Assembly: GCA_030348875.1 (NCBI GenBank)
Contig: JAUCEP010000002.1
Location: 2,001,001-2,065,000 of the forward strand
Length of the DNA stretch: 64,000 bases
Direction: 5' to 3'
DNA from: Ureibacillus composti
GTDB taxonomy: Bacteria > Bacillota > Bacilli > Bacillales_A > Planococcaceae
Position 1 is the stretch's first letter. Every line of letters starts with the position of its first letter. The translations under genes and the position numbers were made by a program. The notes under the pieces are model-generated. The model did no database searches. It saw nothing but the letters and a program-made list of their open reading frames with translations, and was not told the origin of the DNA. This document shows positions 44,048 to 52,055 of this stretch, piece after piece.

Positions 44048-44893
44048 ATGAGTACATTAGAAAATAGCACAGTTTCCATTCTTGGCGCTGGCGGTAAAAT
44101 GGGAACACGTATTTCAAATAATTTAATTCATACTCCATTTCAACTACTGTTATGTGAAAAATCAGAAGAACGAGTGGCAACGATGAAAGAGCGAAATTTA
44201 ACAGTTGTGCCTATGGAAGAAGCGGTTCCTCAAAGTGATTTTGTTATTTTAGCAGTGCCTGATATATATATTAAGAAAATTTCAACGGAAGTAGCACCTT
44301 TAATGAAAGATGGAGCGGTGTTAATTATATTAGATCCTGCGGCTGCATATGCAGAGCAATTAGTTGTGAATAACAATTGCACGTCGATTGTTGCACACCC
44401 GTGTCACCCATCGATTTTCCTAGAAAAATATACGAAGGAAGAATATGATGATGCCTTTGGGGGAGTTGCTGCGAAACAAGATGTTGTAGTAGCACTTCAC
44501 CAGGGGAATGAATCTAAATTAACGGTTGCATTGGAATTAATAAAATCTATGTACGCGCCTGTGGATACTTGTCATGTCATTACAGTAGAACAAATGGCGA
44601 TTTTAGAGCCGACTTTAGTTGAAACAATTACTTGTATGATTGGGACATTGTTAAACGAAAGTTTAGACGAAGTGGTCAACATGGGAATTCCAGAAGAAGC
44701 GGCACGTGCCATGCTGTATGGGCATATCCAAATTGCCTTAGCGGTGGCATTACGTGGGACAAACCCATTTTCAGATGCATGCTTAATAGCGATTGAGCAG
44801 GGGAAAGAAGCTATTATTCAACCGGATTGGAAAAAAGTCTTTGAGAAAGAACACTTAGATTCGACAATCCGAAAAATGCTGAAATTAAGCTGA
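44048..44893 (+). CDS. apnO: D-apionate oxidoisomerase-like dehydrogenase
   Basis: 281 residues. Rossmann start VSILGAGGKMGTRISNNL, then DFVILAVPD, a conserved VAHPCHPSIFLEKY segment with His and Cys, and a helical C-terminal half (EEAARAMLYGHIQIALAVALRG). This composition and the HPCHPP-like motif are those I recall for ApnO, which oxidises and isomerises D-apionate to 3-oxo-isoapionate. Often mis-annotated as 6-phosphogluconate-type dehydrogenase. GGAGG precedes the ATG. Confidence 0.7.
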   Translation: MSTLENSTVSILGAGGKMGTRISNNLIHTPFQLLLCEKSEERVATMKERNLTVVPMEEAVPQSDFVILAVPDIYIKKISTEVAPLMKDGAVLIILDPAAAYAEQLVVNNNCTSIVAHPCHPSIFLEKYTKEEYDDAFGGVAAKQDVVVALHQGNESKLTVALELIKSMYAPVDTCHVITVEQMAILEPTLVETITCMIGTLLNESLDEVVNMGIPEEAARAMLYGHIQIALAVALRGTNPFSDACLIAIEQGKEAIIQPDWKKVFEKEHLDSTIRKMLKLS

Positions 44894-44896
44894 AAT

Positions 44897-44923
44897 GGGA
44901 CACAGGGACAGGTTCACTGTCCC
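44897..44923 (+). repeat. REP-like GGGACA palindrome, copy c
   Basis: Starts three bases after the apnO-like stop. Outer arms GGGACA and TGTCCC, inner GGGACAGG. Confidence 0.75.
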
Positions 44924-44942
44924 GTAAACATTAATATGAGTT

Positions 44943-44970
44943 GGGACAAGGGACCTGTCCCTGTGTCCCC
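44943..44970 (-). repeat. REP-like GGGACA palindrome, copy d
   Basis: Inverse of copy c with an almost identical core, 19 bases further on; c and d form a head-to-head pair between the apnO-like and rpiB-like genes. Confidence 0.75.
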
Positions 44971-44995
44971 AAATTAAGTTAATGGGGGAGAAACT

Positions 44996-45454
44996 TTGAG
45001 AATTGGTATTGGTTGTGATCATAATGCAGTTGAGTTGAAGAACGAAATAAAAACGTTTATTAAATCACTCGGACATGATGTAACTGAATACGGGGAATTA
45101 GGTGCATCATGTGGAGAAGTTGATTATCCTGGTGTAGCCTTTGAAGTTGGGGAGGCGGTTCAAACTGGTGAAGTGGAGCGTGGCATTTTATTGTGTGGAA
45201 CAGGACTAGGTATGGCCATTGCAGCAGGCAAAGTTCCTGGAATCCGTGCAGTCACCTGCCACGATACCTACTCAGCAGAACGTGCCCAAAAAAGTAATAA
45301 CGCACAAATTATTACTCTTGGCGCTAAAGTAATCGGAGTTGAACTAGCAAAACAAATCGTAGAAAAATATTTAGAGTCCAGTTTCCCAGGAGGCAACTCA
45401 GCACGAAAAGTACAGCAAATTATTGACAAAGAAAAAGAATATTTGGGGCAGTAG
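44996..45454 (+). CDS. RpiB/LacAB-type isomerase, probable D-erythrulose-4-phosphate isomerase
   Basis: 152 residues, the RpiB size. IGCDHNAVELKNEI at the start, the catalytic Cys in GILLCGTGLGMAIAAGKVPG and CHDTYSAERAQKSNNA. In tetrose pathways the RpiB relative EryI converts D-erythrulose-4-phosphate to D-erythrose-4-phosphate, which would feed the pentose phosphate route. TTG start with GGGGGAG five bases upstream. The stop TAG opens palindrome copy e. Confidence 0.82.
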   Translation: MRIGIGCDHNAVELKNEIKTFIKSLGHDVTEYGELGASCGEVDYPGVAFEVGEAVQTGEVERGILLCGTGLGMAIAAGKVPGIRAVTCHDTYSAERAQKSNNAQIITLGAKVIGVELAKQIVEKYLESSFPGGNSARKVQQIIDKEKEYLGQ

Positions 45455-45481
45455 GGACATTGGGGACAGGTTCCTCGTCCC
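45454..45481 (+). repeat. REP-like GGGACA palindrome, copy e
   Basis: Begins on the last base of the rpiB-like stop codon; GGGACATT...CGTCCC with inner GGGGACAGG. Confidence 0.72.
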
Positions 45482-45505
45482 ATTCAAAGTAGTAATAAAA
45501 GTAAA

Positions 45506-45545
45506 AGTATCTTCCGAAGACTAATTTACGGAGGATACTTTTTTT
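45506..45545 (+). terminator. Terminator of the dhaK-rpiB-like operon
   Basis: AGTATCTTCCG (45506-45516) pairs with CGGAGGATACT (45529-45539) with one mismatch, followed by seven Ts. Confidence 0.88.
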
Positions 45546-46006
45546 ATGGGAAAATAATGAATAATTCTAGAATGAACGGGCTCAAGAGTTATGAAGTTAA
45601 AACGCTAGGACAATGGGACAAGTACCTCGACTCAGGAACAATACAGAGCAATGGAATAAAGCTCTAGTCCCCTGTTTATTAAACTAATAAAAATATATGA
45701 AAATACAGTGGGAAATTAGATGATTTTTACTCTAGAGTTAATTAATTGAATTTTCTAAAATTTGTTATAACAACTCCTTTGCTCACTAAACATAGTAAGA
45801 CAACTATCAATATGCAGCCAAAAGATTGTTAGAGTATCAAGAATAATTTTTTGAAAGGGGTTTCATGAAAATATGAAACTATCATTAAATGAGGGGGAAG
45901 ATTAAACTAAGTATATTATAGAGCGGATGATGAAGAGGTAAAAGGTCTTTTAAAGAGGTAGTTTTTGAAATGAAAAATCTAATTACCCTAATTGGGAGGG
46001 ATTTAT
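45546..46006. other. Intergenic region ahead of the MFS transporter
   Basis: About 460 bases, no credible gene. A decayed inverse copy of the palindrome (copy f, GGGACAAGTACCTCG from 45615) and the palindrome TTGTTATAACAA (45762-45773), which resembles a GntR-type operator, are the only items that stand out. Confidence 0.55.
45615..45650 (-). repeat. Degenerate REP-like copy f
   Basis: GGGACAAGTACCTCG followed by diverged sequence; inverse orientation relative to copy e, 160 bases away. Confidence 0.45.
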
Positions 46007-47323
46007 TTGAAACAAGTTCAATCTATTCACTCGATTGAAAAAAGAACCATTCAGAAAACGATGAGAAGGATTTTACCTTTTATTTTACTTTTATATGTTG
46101 TTGCTTTCTTGGATCGGGTTAATTTAGGGTATGCTGCTTTAGAAATGAATGCAGATTTGTCTTTAACGGCAGAGGTATTTGGATTGTTGTCTGGCTTATT
46201 TTTTATCACTTATTTCCTCTTTGAAGTGCCAAGTAATCTCATTCTTCATAAAGTCGGAGCAAAGTTGTGGATCTCACGTATTATGATCACTTGGGGTATT
46301 ATTGTTGTTTTAACAGGCTTTGCACAATCTGCTACACATTTATATATTCTACGCTTTTTGCTTGGGGCAGCTGAAGCGGGTTTTGTTCCCGGTATTATTC
46401 TTTATTTAACGTATTGGTTTAGAGCGCGTGAGAGAGGAAAAGCTACAGCACTATTTTTTGTAGCACTACCGCTAAGTGCGTTAATTGGTGCCCCCCTTTC
46501 AACTTGGATTATTGATAATATCTCTTGGAGTGGTTTAGCTGGATGGAGATGGATGTTTATACTAGAAGGAATACCAGCTGTTCTCCTAGGAATTGTGGTT
46601 TTATTCTTTCTGACAAATAGACCATCGCAGGCAAAATGGTTAACGGATGAAGAAAAAACATGGCTTGAAGGGGAGTTAGAAAAGGAAAGGCAGTTAAGTG
46701 CAAAAATAAATAAAACTTCCCATCTTGGAATGTTAAAAGATTCTAAACTTTGGAAACTATCTTTATTTAACATTGCTGGATTTATTGCAGTTAATGCATT
46801 GTCCTATTGGATGCCAACTATTATTAAATCATTATCCTCATCCTCAACTTCAAACATGGAAATCGGTTGGCTTGCAATGATACCAGCTATTATTGCAGTT
46901 CCTTCAATTCTATTTGCAGGCTGGAATGCAGATCGGACAAATACACATAAATTACACTTGGGAATAAGTGTCTCTATAGCGATGATTGGAATTATTGGTT
47001 GTGCCATAGTGACAAGCCTACCAATGATGGTTTTAATGCTGACCATTACCTCTGCTGGATTATATAGTATATCGGGTACTTTCTATGCGTATTTAACCTT
47101 CTTCTTTTCGGAATCAACAGCACCTGCAGGGATTGCGCTTGTTAGCACACTATCCTCTCTCGGTGGTTTCTTAGGACCGATGATTTTAGGGGTATTCAAT
47201 TTGACACAAGGAATGTTTTTGATTGCCGGTTTCTTATTAATTAGCTTAATTACACTCTTTACGTTAAAACTAACAAAGAATAACCAAAATGAGACAGTAG
47301 AAGAAACAGCAGTAGGGACATAA
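46007..47323 (+). CDS. MFS transporter, anion:cation symporter type
   Basis: 438 residues, 12 membrane helices. Motifs: FLDRVNLGYAALEMNADLSL after helix 1 and GAAEAGFVPGIILYLTYWFRARERGKATALFF in helix 4-5, both typical of the ACS group that imports hexuronates, tartrate and similar organic anions. Start TTG 46007 with GGGAGGG six bases ahead; TTG 45992 lies before that site. A second uptake route for an acid sugar is the likely role. Its stop codon is inside a GGGACA repeat copy. Confidence 0.88.
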   Translation: MKQVQSIHSIEKRTIQKTMRRILPFILLLYVVAFLDRVNLGYAALEMNADLSLTAEVFGLLSGLFFITYFLFEVPSNLILHKVGAKLWISRIMITWGIIVVLTGFAQSATHLYILRFLLGAAEAGFVPGIILYLTYWFRARERGKATALFFVALPLSALIGAPLSTWIIDNISWSGLAGWRWMFILEGIPAVLLGIVVLFFLTNRPSQAKWLTDEEKTWLEGELEKERQLSAKINKTSHLGMLKDSKLWKLSLFNIAGFIAVNALSYWMPTIIKSLSSSSTSNMEIGWLAMIPAIIAVPSILFAGWNADRTNTHKLHLGISVSIAMIGIIGCAIVTSLPMMVLMLTITSAGLYSISGTFYAYLTFFFSESTAPAGIALVSTLSSLGGFLGPMILGVFNLTQGMFLIAGFLLISLITLFTLKLTKNNQNETVEETAVGT

Positions 47324-47340
47324 GGGACACGAGCCTGTTT
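47314..47340 (+). repeat. REP-like GGGACA element, copy g (partial)
   Basis: GGGACATAAGGGACACGAGCC; the TAA at 47321-47323 inside it is the MFS stop. The right arm is lost. Confidence 0.55.
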
Positions 47341-47452
47341 TTATAAAATTCAGGAGATAAACAGTTGAAATCTTTCCATTAAGATTTCTGAAACAAGATA
47401 TGTGGAAAACATTCAATTTTCTTAATTTAATGAATGGTTATGAGTAAAAATT

Positions 47453-47483
47453 AGCCTTAGGAGTTCTATCTCTTAAGGCTATT
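47453..47483. terminator. Bidirectional terminator between MFS and ECF genes
   Basis: AGCCTTAGGA (47453-47462) and TCTTAAGGCT (47471-47480) form the stem. T-rich sequence follows on the minus strand (TAATTTTTA), serving the minus-strand ECF gene best. Confidence 0.7.
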
Positions 47484-47507
47484 TACTTGGAACAAGAGTA
47501 AATCAAA

Positions 47508-48032
47508 TTAAGCAGTCGTAATTAATCTAGTAAGTGGTCGAACGATAAAAGGAATCAAGATTAATTGAATGATAATCCCTGGTAATGCAACAATTAATGC
47601 GCCTGATATAAAGGCCTCAAAACCAAAGGGAATGGAACCCATATTATATAAAACTGTGCTAGCAAGGCCATAAATGATTCGACCTAAAATCATTGAAATA
47701 ATTAGTGAAATGAATATTTTTCCGTTTGTATATTGATAAGCAAGTCCGATTACTAACCCATAAGTTGCTAACTCAAGCATCATAGATAATCCAATTGGAA
47801 ACAGTGGAGGCATGCCAGTTAGTAAAAAAGTGATGAATGGAAGTATGAGTCCTGAAATTGCTCCAAACCGTGCCCCACAAACGATCCCACAGATTAAAAC
47901 GGGAATGTGCATAGGCAATATCACAGAGCCTGCATTGGGTATAGGAATCAACTTAACGACTTGTGGCAACAGTAATCCGATTGCGATACAAAGTCCAGTG
48001 AAAACTAGCTTCTTTGTTGAAGATTTGGTCAT
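47508..48032 (-). CDS. ECF transporter S component
   Basis: 174 residues with about six membrane helices. The N-terminal KLVFTGLCIAIGLLLPQVVK and LPMHIPVLICGIVCGARFGAISGLILP are the pattern of the substrate-binding S subunits of energy-coupling-factor vitamin transporters. ATG 48032 has GGAGG seven bases upstream. No AT module is near, so it would use the shared EcfAAT. The ligand is unknown; the neighbouring kinase may act on it. Confidence 0.82.
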   Translation of the reverse strand: MTKSSTKKLVFTGLCIAIGLLLPQVVKLIPIPNAGSVILPMHIPVLICGIVCGARFGAISGLILPFITFLLTGMPPLFPIGLSMMLELATYGLVIGLAYQYTNGKIFISLIISMILGRIIYGLASTVLYNMGSIPFGFEAFISGALIVALPGIIIQLILIPFIVRPLTRLITTA

Positions 48033-48097
48033 TTTTAATTCCTCCACTGAGTCAGTATTTGGGAAAATGGTTCGGGTTCATCGTCACATTAATTCTA

Positions 48098-48709
48098 TTA
48101 AGATTTGGGACAAGGGACCTGTCCCCCTGTCCCAACGAATAGTTGGCATTTACTTTTGATTTGATAGTAGTCAAAATAGCGATTTTCTAACGGGAGCCAT
48201 TGAGTTATAAACTGTTGTACTTTTTGTTCATTGCGTTTTGCAATTCGTTCAAGTTGAACATCTGGGTTAACCGTTAGAAAAATAGAATGAGTGTAATAGG
48301 GTTGCAAAATGGGATGCATACTATATACGCCTTCAACAATATTTAATTTTTTAGGCTGTATTTTATTCACTTCTCCTAATGTTTGCGTTTGGCAATTAAA
48401 AGGTTGATAGTAAACAACTTCATGATCGTGCAACGGCTTTAAAACGGAATGTAAAAAGCGATTATAATCCACATTTCCACCCGGTTCTTGTAATCTTTCT
48501 TTTGTTTTCATTGACATAGGTAGAAAAAAATCATCCATATGAAATACATTACAGTCAAAGCGCTCCTTGATGAAATCAGCGAGTGTACTTTTTCCACTTG
48601 CTGCATTCCCGTCAATGGCTATTATCATTTGTTCACTTTTTTCTGCACAATTATCTAGTAATTTAAAGATAGGTTTATAGCTTGTGAAATGTTCTAAAGT
48701 TTGTCCCAT
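48098..48709 (-). CDS. Uridine-kinase-like P-loop kinase with repeat-derived C-terminus
   Basis: 203 residues from ATG 48709 (AAAGG nine bases upstream). Walker A IAIDGNAASGKST near residue 30, FHMDDFFLP near 60, VEGVYSMHP near 125. The family phosphorylates nucleosides or small alcohols such as pantothenate. The last dozen residues (VGTGGQVPCPKS) are read through the GGGACA palindrome at 48107-48133, so the native end has been replaced. Transcribed ahead of the ECF S component, perhaps as a trap-by-phosphorylation pair. Confidence 0.8.
   Translation of the reverse strand: MGQTLEHFTSYKPIFKLLDNCAEKSEQMIIAIDGNAASGKSTLADFIKERFDCNVFHMDDFFLPMSMKTKERLQEPGGNVDYNRFLHSVLKPLHDHEVVYYQPFNCQTQTLGEVNKIQPKKLNIVEGVYSMHPILQPYYTHSIFLTVNPDVQLERIAKRNEQKVQQFITQWLPLENRYFDYYQIKSKCQLFVGTGGQVPCPKS
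48107..48133 (-). repeat. REP-like GGGACA palindrome, copy h
   Basis: GGGACAAGGGACC...TGTCCC; lies inside the 3' end of the kinase frame, in sense orientation with that gene. Confidence 0.75.
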
Positions 48710-48758
48710 ATCAACCATCCTTTTATCTTAATATTCAGATAATAAATCATGCAATATT

Positions 48759-49403
48759 TCATTTCATCACCAATGTTTTCTTCCCAAATTCTAAATGGTC
48801 AGTTAATAACTTTGCCGCATCCGATCCTTTATTTTGCAGTAAATACTCATATACTTTTACATGATCTTCGTAGAAGTACTGCAAGTTTCCAGAGTTCTTT
48901 TTAAATACTTCGATTGCGAGAAGCATTAGTTGGTTTTGGATTTGTGTGAAAACTTTCGTAATCTCTTCATTCCCATAATAATTCAAGATTAATAGATGAA
49001 AATCCGTATCAATCTTAGAGAACTCGTTTTCATCGTATTTGAGTAACGCCTCATGTTGCTTTTTTAAATTCTCTTCAAGGCTTTCTTTCAGTTGGTCAGT
49101 AATCATGAGGTAGTTATAGTGCATTGCTACATGTGATTCTAATGCAATGCGGAGATCATATATATCTACTAGTTTTTGAATAGATATGTTTGTCACAATA
49201 GGTCCTTTATTTGGTGTGTTGACAATAAAACCATCTGCTTCTAATTTTTCAAGTGCTGACCGGATAGGGGTACGACTCATTCCAAGTAAGTCTGTTAATT
49301 CCCGCTCAGTTAATGACGTACCAGGTTTAATTTCCCCTTGCATAATTAATTGTTTCATTTTTAAATATGCCTGCTCCTTCAAGGTCAATTTCTTCATTTT
49401 CAC
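48759..49403 (-). CDS. GntR-family regulator with FCD domain
   Basis: 214 residues. Winged helix at 1-75 (TSLTERELTDLLGMSRTPIRSALEKLEADGF), FCD effector domain with DLRIALESHVAMHYN and metal-binding His positions in DTDFHLLIL and DHLEFG. GTG start with AAGGA seven bases upstream, or ATG 49397. FCD regulators sense small organic acids. It is divergent from the catabolic genes at 49.6-58.2 kb, which it probably controls. The gap holds several GTATAC/GTAT-type sequences between 49493 and 49520 as candidate operators. Confidence 0.9.
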   Translation of the reverse strand: MKMKKLTLKEQAYLKMKQLIMQGEIKPGTSLTERELTDLLGMSRTPIRSALEKLEADGFIVNTPNKGPIVTNISIQKLVDIYDLRIALESHVAMHYNYLMITDQLKESLEENLKKQHEALLKYDENEFSKIDTDFHLLILNYYGNEEITKVFTQIQNQLMLLAIEVFKKNSGNLQYFYEDHVKVYEYLLQNKGSDAAKLLTDHLEFGKKTLVMK

Positions 49404-49600
49404 TCTCTTTTCCTTATGAAATTGAAATTCGATGTCTGTTCGAAAGACTTCTAAACTATTTTTTTATTAATAGTATATAGAAAAATACAGATTGTATACC
49501 TCATGTATCACTTTTTGTATTCCTTTAGTACTTTTTCAAAAACTCCATAAATATACTAGGTAGCGGGTATCGTTACTAGGCTTTTCATGGGAGGAAAACA

Positions 49601-51046
49601 ATGATTCAAGAAACAAAGATTGTTGAGTTAGGTCATGTAATTAGTGGTAAGCGAATTTATAAAGGTAAAATCATTCCGGTTTTTAACAAATATACGAAAG
49701 AACTGATTGCTAATGTATATAGCGCTGATGAACAAACAGTGAAAGCAGCTATAGATAACTCTGTTGAAACGTTTAAAAACAAAAAGCTTAGTGCAAAAGA
49801 TCGTTATGACATCTTATCGAAAGCTGCTCAAATCGTAAGTTGTGAAAAAAATGAGTTAGCCTTATCGATTACAAAAGAAGTGGGGAAATCGCTAAAAGAT
49901 TCTTTAACAGAAATTGATCGGGCTATTGAAACCTTTACGATTGCAGCAGAAGAATCAAAAAGAATCTTTGGTGAAGGAATTCCATTACCTAATAAATTTA
50001 CTGATGAAAAGAAAATGGCATACACGGTTCGAGTACCAGTAGGGGTAATTGCAGCCATCACACCTTTTAATCTTCCATTTACGTTGGCGGTTCACAAAAT
50101 TGCACCAGCAATTGCTGCTGGAAATGTGGTTATTTTAAAACCAGCTGAAGCGGCACCTATTACCGCCATGCGATTAGTTGAAATTCTTGAAGAAGCAGGA
50201 CTTCCAAAAGGGATTATTAATGTAATCAATGGCTATGGACATGAAGCTGGAGAGTATTTATTAAAAGATGAACGCATCAATATGTATACGTTTACAGGAA
50301 GTGTTGGTGTTGGGACTCATATAAAAAATTCAGTGGGAATACGAAAAGTCACATTAGAGCTTGGTAGTAATGCACCAAATATCATTCATAAAGATGCTTA
50401 CAACATAGAGCAAGTAGCGAAACTTTGCGCCTCTAGGGGGCTAGCTACTGCGAATGGGCAGGCGTGTATTTCAGTTCAACGATTATATGTGCATAGTGAA
50501 ATATTTAATGTGTTTAAAGATTATTTAGTTGATGCGGCAAGTACGCTTGTTGTAGGAAACCCAGAGGACCCGAATACCGATATCGGACCTCTTATTTCGG
50601 AACGTCAAGCAGAGCGAGTTGAAAACTGGGTTAATGAAGCAATAGAAGATGGAGCACACGTTCTAATCGGTGGAGAACGTGATGGGGCAATTTTTAAACC
50701 AACGATCTTGACCAATTTAAAACCTTCTATGAAAGTCATGTGCGAAGAAATCTTCGGACCTGTTATCAGTTTAGTAGAGTATGACGATATTGATGAAGTC
50801 ATTAAAGAAGCCAACGACTCAAAATTTGGTCTCCAAGCTGGTTTATTTACTTCAGACTTAAATTTAGTGATGCGCGCTTCAATGGAGCTTGAATATGGCG
50901 GCGTCATTGTCAATGATGTGTCAACATATCGCTCTGACTGGCAGCCATACGGGGGAATTAAAGATAGTGGTTTAGGAAAAGAAGGTCCAATCTATGCGAT
51001 CCGTGAAATGACAGATGAGAAAGCAATCATTATTAACTATCAATAA
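49601..51046 (+). CDS. NAD(P)-dependent aldehyde dehydrogenase 1
   Basis: 481 residues. Catalytic Cys in ANGQACISVQRLYV near 285, general-base Glu in VTLELGSNAPNII near 250, and Asn in TPFNLPF near 155. The ELGSN in place of ELGGN groups it with lactaldehyde, glyceraldehyde or sulfolactaldehyde-type enzymes rather than betaine aldehyde dehydrogenase. First gene of the run, GGGAGGA before the ATG. The substrate is not determined. Paralogue of the gene at 54401. Confidence 0.9.
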   Translation: MIQETKIVELGHVISGKRIYKGKIIPVFNKYTKELIANVYSADEQTVKAAIDNSVETFKNKKLSAKDRYDILSKAAQIVSCEKNELALSITKEVGKSLKDSLTEIDRAIETFTIAAEESKRIFGEGIPLPNKFTDEKKMAYTVRVPVGVIAAITPFNLPFTLAVHKIAPAIAAGNVVILKPAEAAPITAMRLVEILEEAGLPKGIINVINGYGHEAGEYLLKDERINMYTFTGSVGVGTHIKNSVGIRKVTLELGSNAPNIIHKDAYNIEQVAKLCASRGLATANGQACISVQRLYVHSEIFNVFKDYLVDAASTLVVGNPEDPNTDIGPLISERQAERVENWVNEAIEDGAHVLIGGERDGAIFKPTILTNLKPSMKVMCEEIFGPVISLVEYDDIDEVIKEANDSKFGLQAGLFTSDLNLVMRASMELEYGGVIVNDVSTYRSDWQPYGGIKDSGLGKEGPIYAIREMTDEKAIIINYQ

Positions 51047-51080
51047 TCCTTTAAAAAATTGTTAAAAAGGGAGATAAGAA

Positions 51081-51845
51081 ATGACAAAATTTCAAGGAAA
51101 AGTAGCAATTATTACTGGAGCAGGTTCTGGAATGGGCCGTGCAACAGCGATTGAATTGGCAAAAGGTGGCGCAACAGTTATTATTGCAGATTTAAATGAA
51201 AACAATGCCAAACATACACAAAAACTTCTCGAGGAATATAACGTCCCTACGAAAATCTTTGTTGGCGATATTTCAAAGACAGAAACGGTCCAAAAAATAG
51301 TGAACGAAACGGTAGAAGAATTTAAAACAATTGATATTGTTGCAAATATTGCAGGAATGCCGATGACGTTCACACCAATTGAAGAGGTAGAAGAAGAATT
51401 TTGGGATCAACAAATGGCTGTGAATGTGAAAGCTGCATATTTACTGTCTAAATATGCACTACCATATTTAAAAAATAACGAATCAAAAGGTAGTATCGTG
51501 AACGTGGCATCTGTAGCAACAGTAAGACCACGTCCAGGGTTAACTGCTTATTGTGCATCAAAGGGAGCAATTGTTGCACTCACTCGCTCTCTAGCACTTG
51601 AAGTAGCAAATACAGGTGTACGTGTAAACGTCATCAACCCAGGTCCAGCAGAAACACCAATGCTGGAAAAATTTTACGGAAATATGGATCCGGTAGAAGG
51701 ACGTAAATTGTATGAAGATTCTGTGCCAATCGGACGATTATGTTATCCAGAAGATATTGCGAAAATGATTGCCTACTTAAGCTCTGACGATGCCTCATTT
51801 ATTACGGGGTCAGTCGTAAATGTTGATGGTGGTCGCGGATTGTAA
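51081..51845 (+). CDS. Short-chain dehydrogenase/reductase
   Basis: 254 residues, classical SDR. Cofactor motif ITGAGSGMGRA at the start, active-site YCASKG (Tyr-x3-Lys) near 156, NVASVA with the Ser near 143, and VNVINPGPAETPM. D-in IIADL at the second strand favours NAD. Substrate probably a hydroxy acid or polyol of this pathway. Confidence 0.93.
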   Translation: MTKFQGKVAIITGAGSGMGRATAIELAKGGATVIIADLNENNAKHTQKLLEEYNVPTKIFVGDISKTETVQKIVNETVEEFKTIDIVANIAGMPMTFTPIEEVEEEFWDQQMAVNVKAAYLLSKYALPYLKNNESKGSIVNVASVATVRPRPGLTAYCASKGAIVALTRSLALEVANTGVRVNVINPGPAETPMLEKFYGNMDPVEGRKLYEDSVPIGRLCYPEDIAKMIAYLSSDDASFITGSVVNVDGGRGL

Positions 51846-51859
51846 TAAAAAGAGAGGGC

Positions 51860-51905
51860 TTGCGTGCGTTGGGGAGTTGAAACAGGATGCTTACCCACGC
51901 ACGTA
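51860..51905. repeat. Imperfect inverted repeat before the tandem array
   Basis: TGCGTGCGTTGGG (51861-51873) pairs with CCCACGCACG (51894-51903) with a single bulge. No T tail follows, so it is not a clear terminator. Confidence 0.5.
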
Positions 51906-52027
51906 AAGATTGAAAAGTCGCACGTAACAAGAGAGAAGTCGAACGTAAAAAGGTGAATTGCGCACGTATCGAGGTGTAAGTCGCACGTATCGAGGTGTAA
52001 GTCGCACGAAACGAGGGTAGTCACACA
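51899..52027 (+). repeat. 21-bp tandem repeat array
   Basis: Six GCACGTA-type cores start at 51899, 51920, 51941, 51962, 51983 and 52004, spaced exactly 21 bases, followed by a decayed seventh. The unit is close to AGTCGCACGTATCGAGGTGTA. Sits between the SDR and the isopropylmalate-dehydrogenase-like gene. No spacers vary as in a CRISPR. Confidence 0.85.
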
Positions 52028-52055
52028 CAATAAAGTGAAAAAAGGGAGAGAACCA

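Noticed and set aside
51899-52027. CRISPR array
   Set aside because: Units of 21 bases repeat end to end without spacers, and no cas genes are near.
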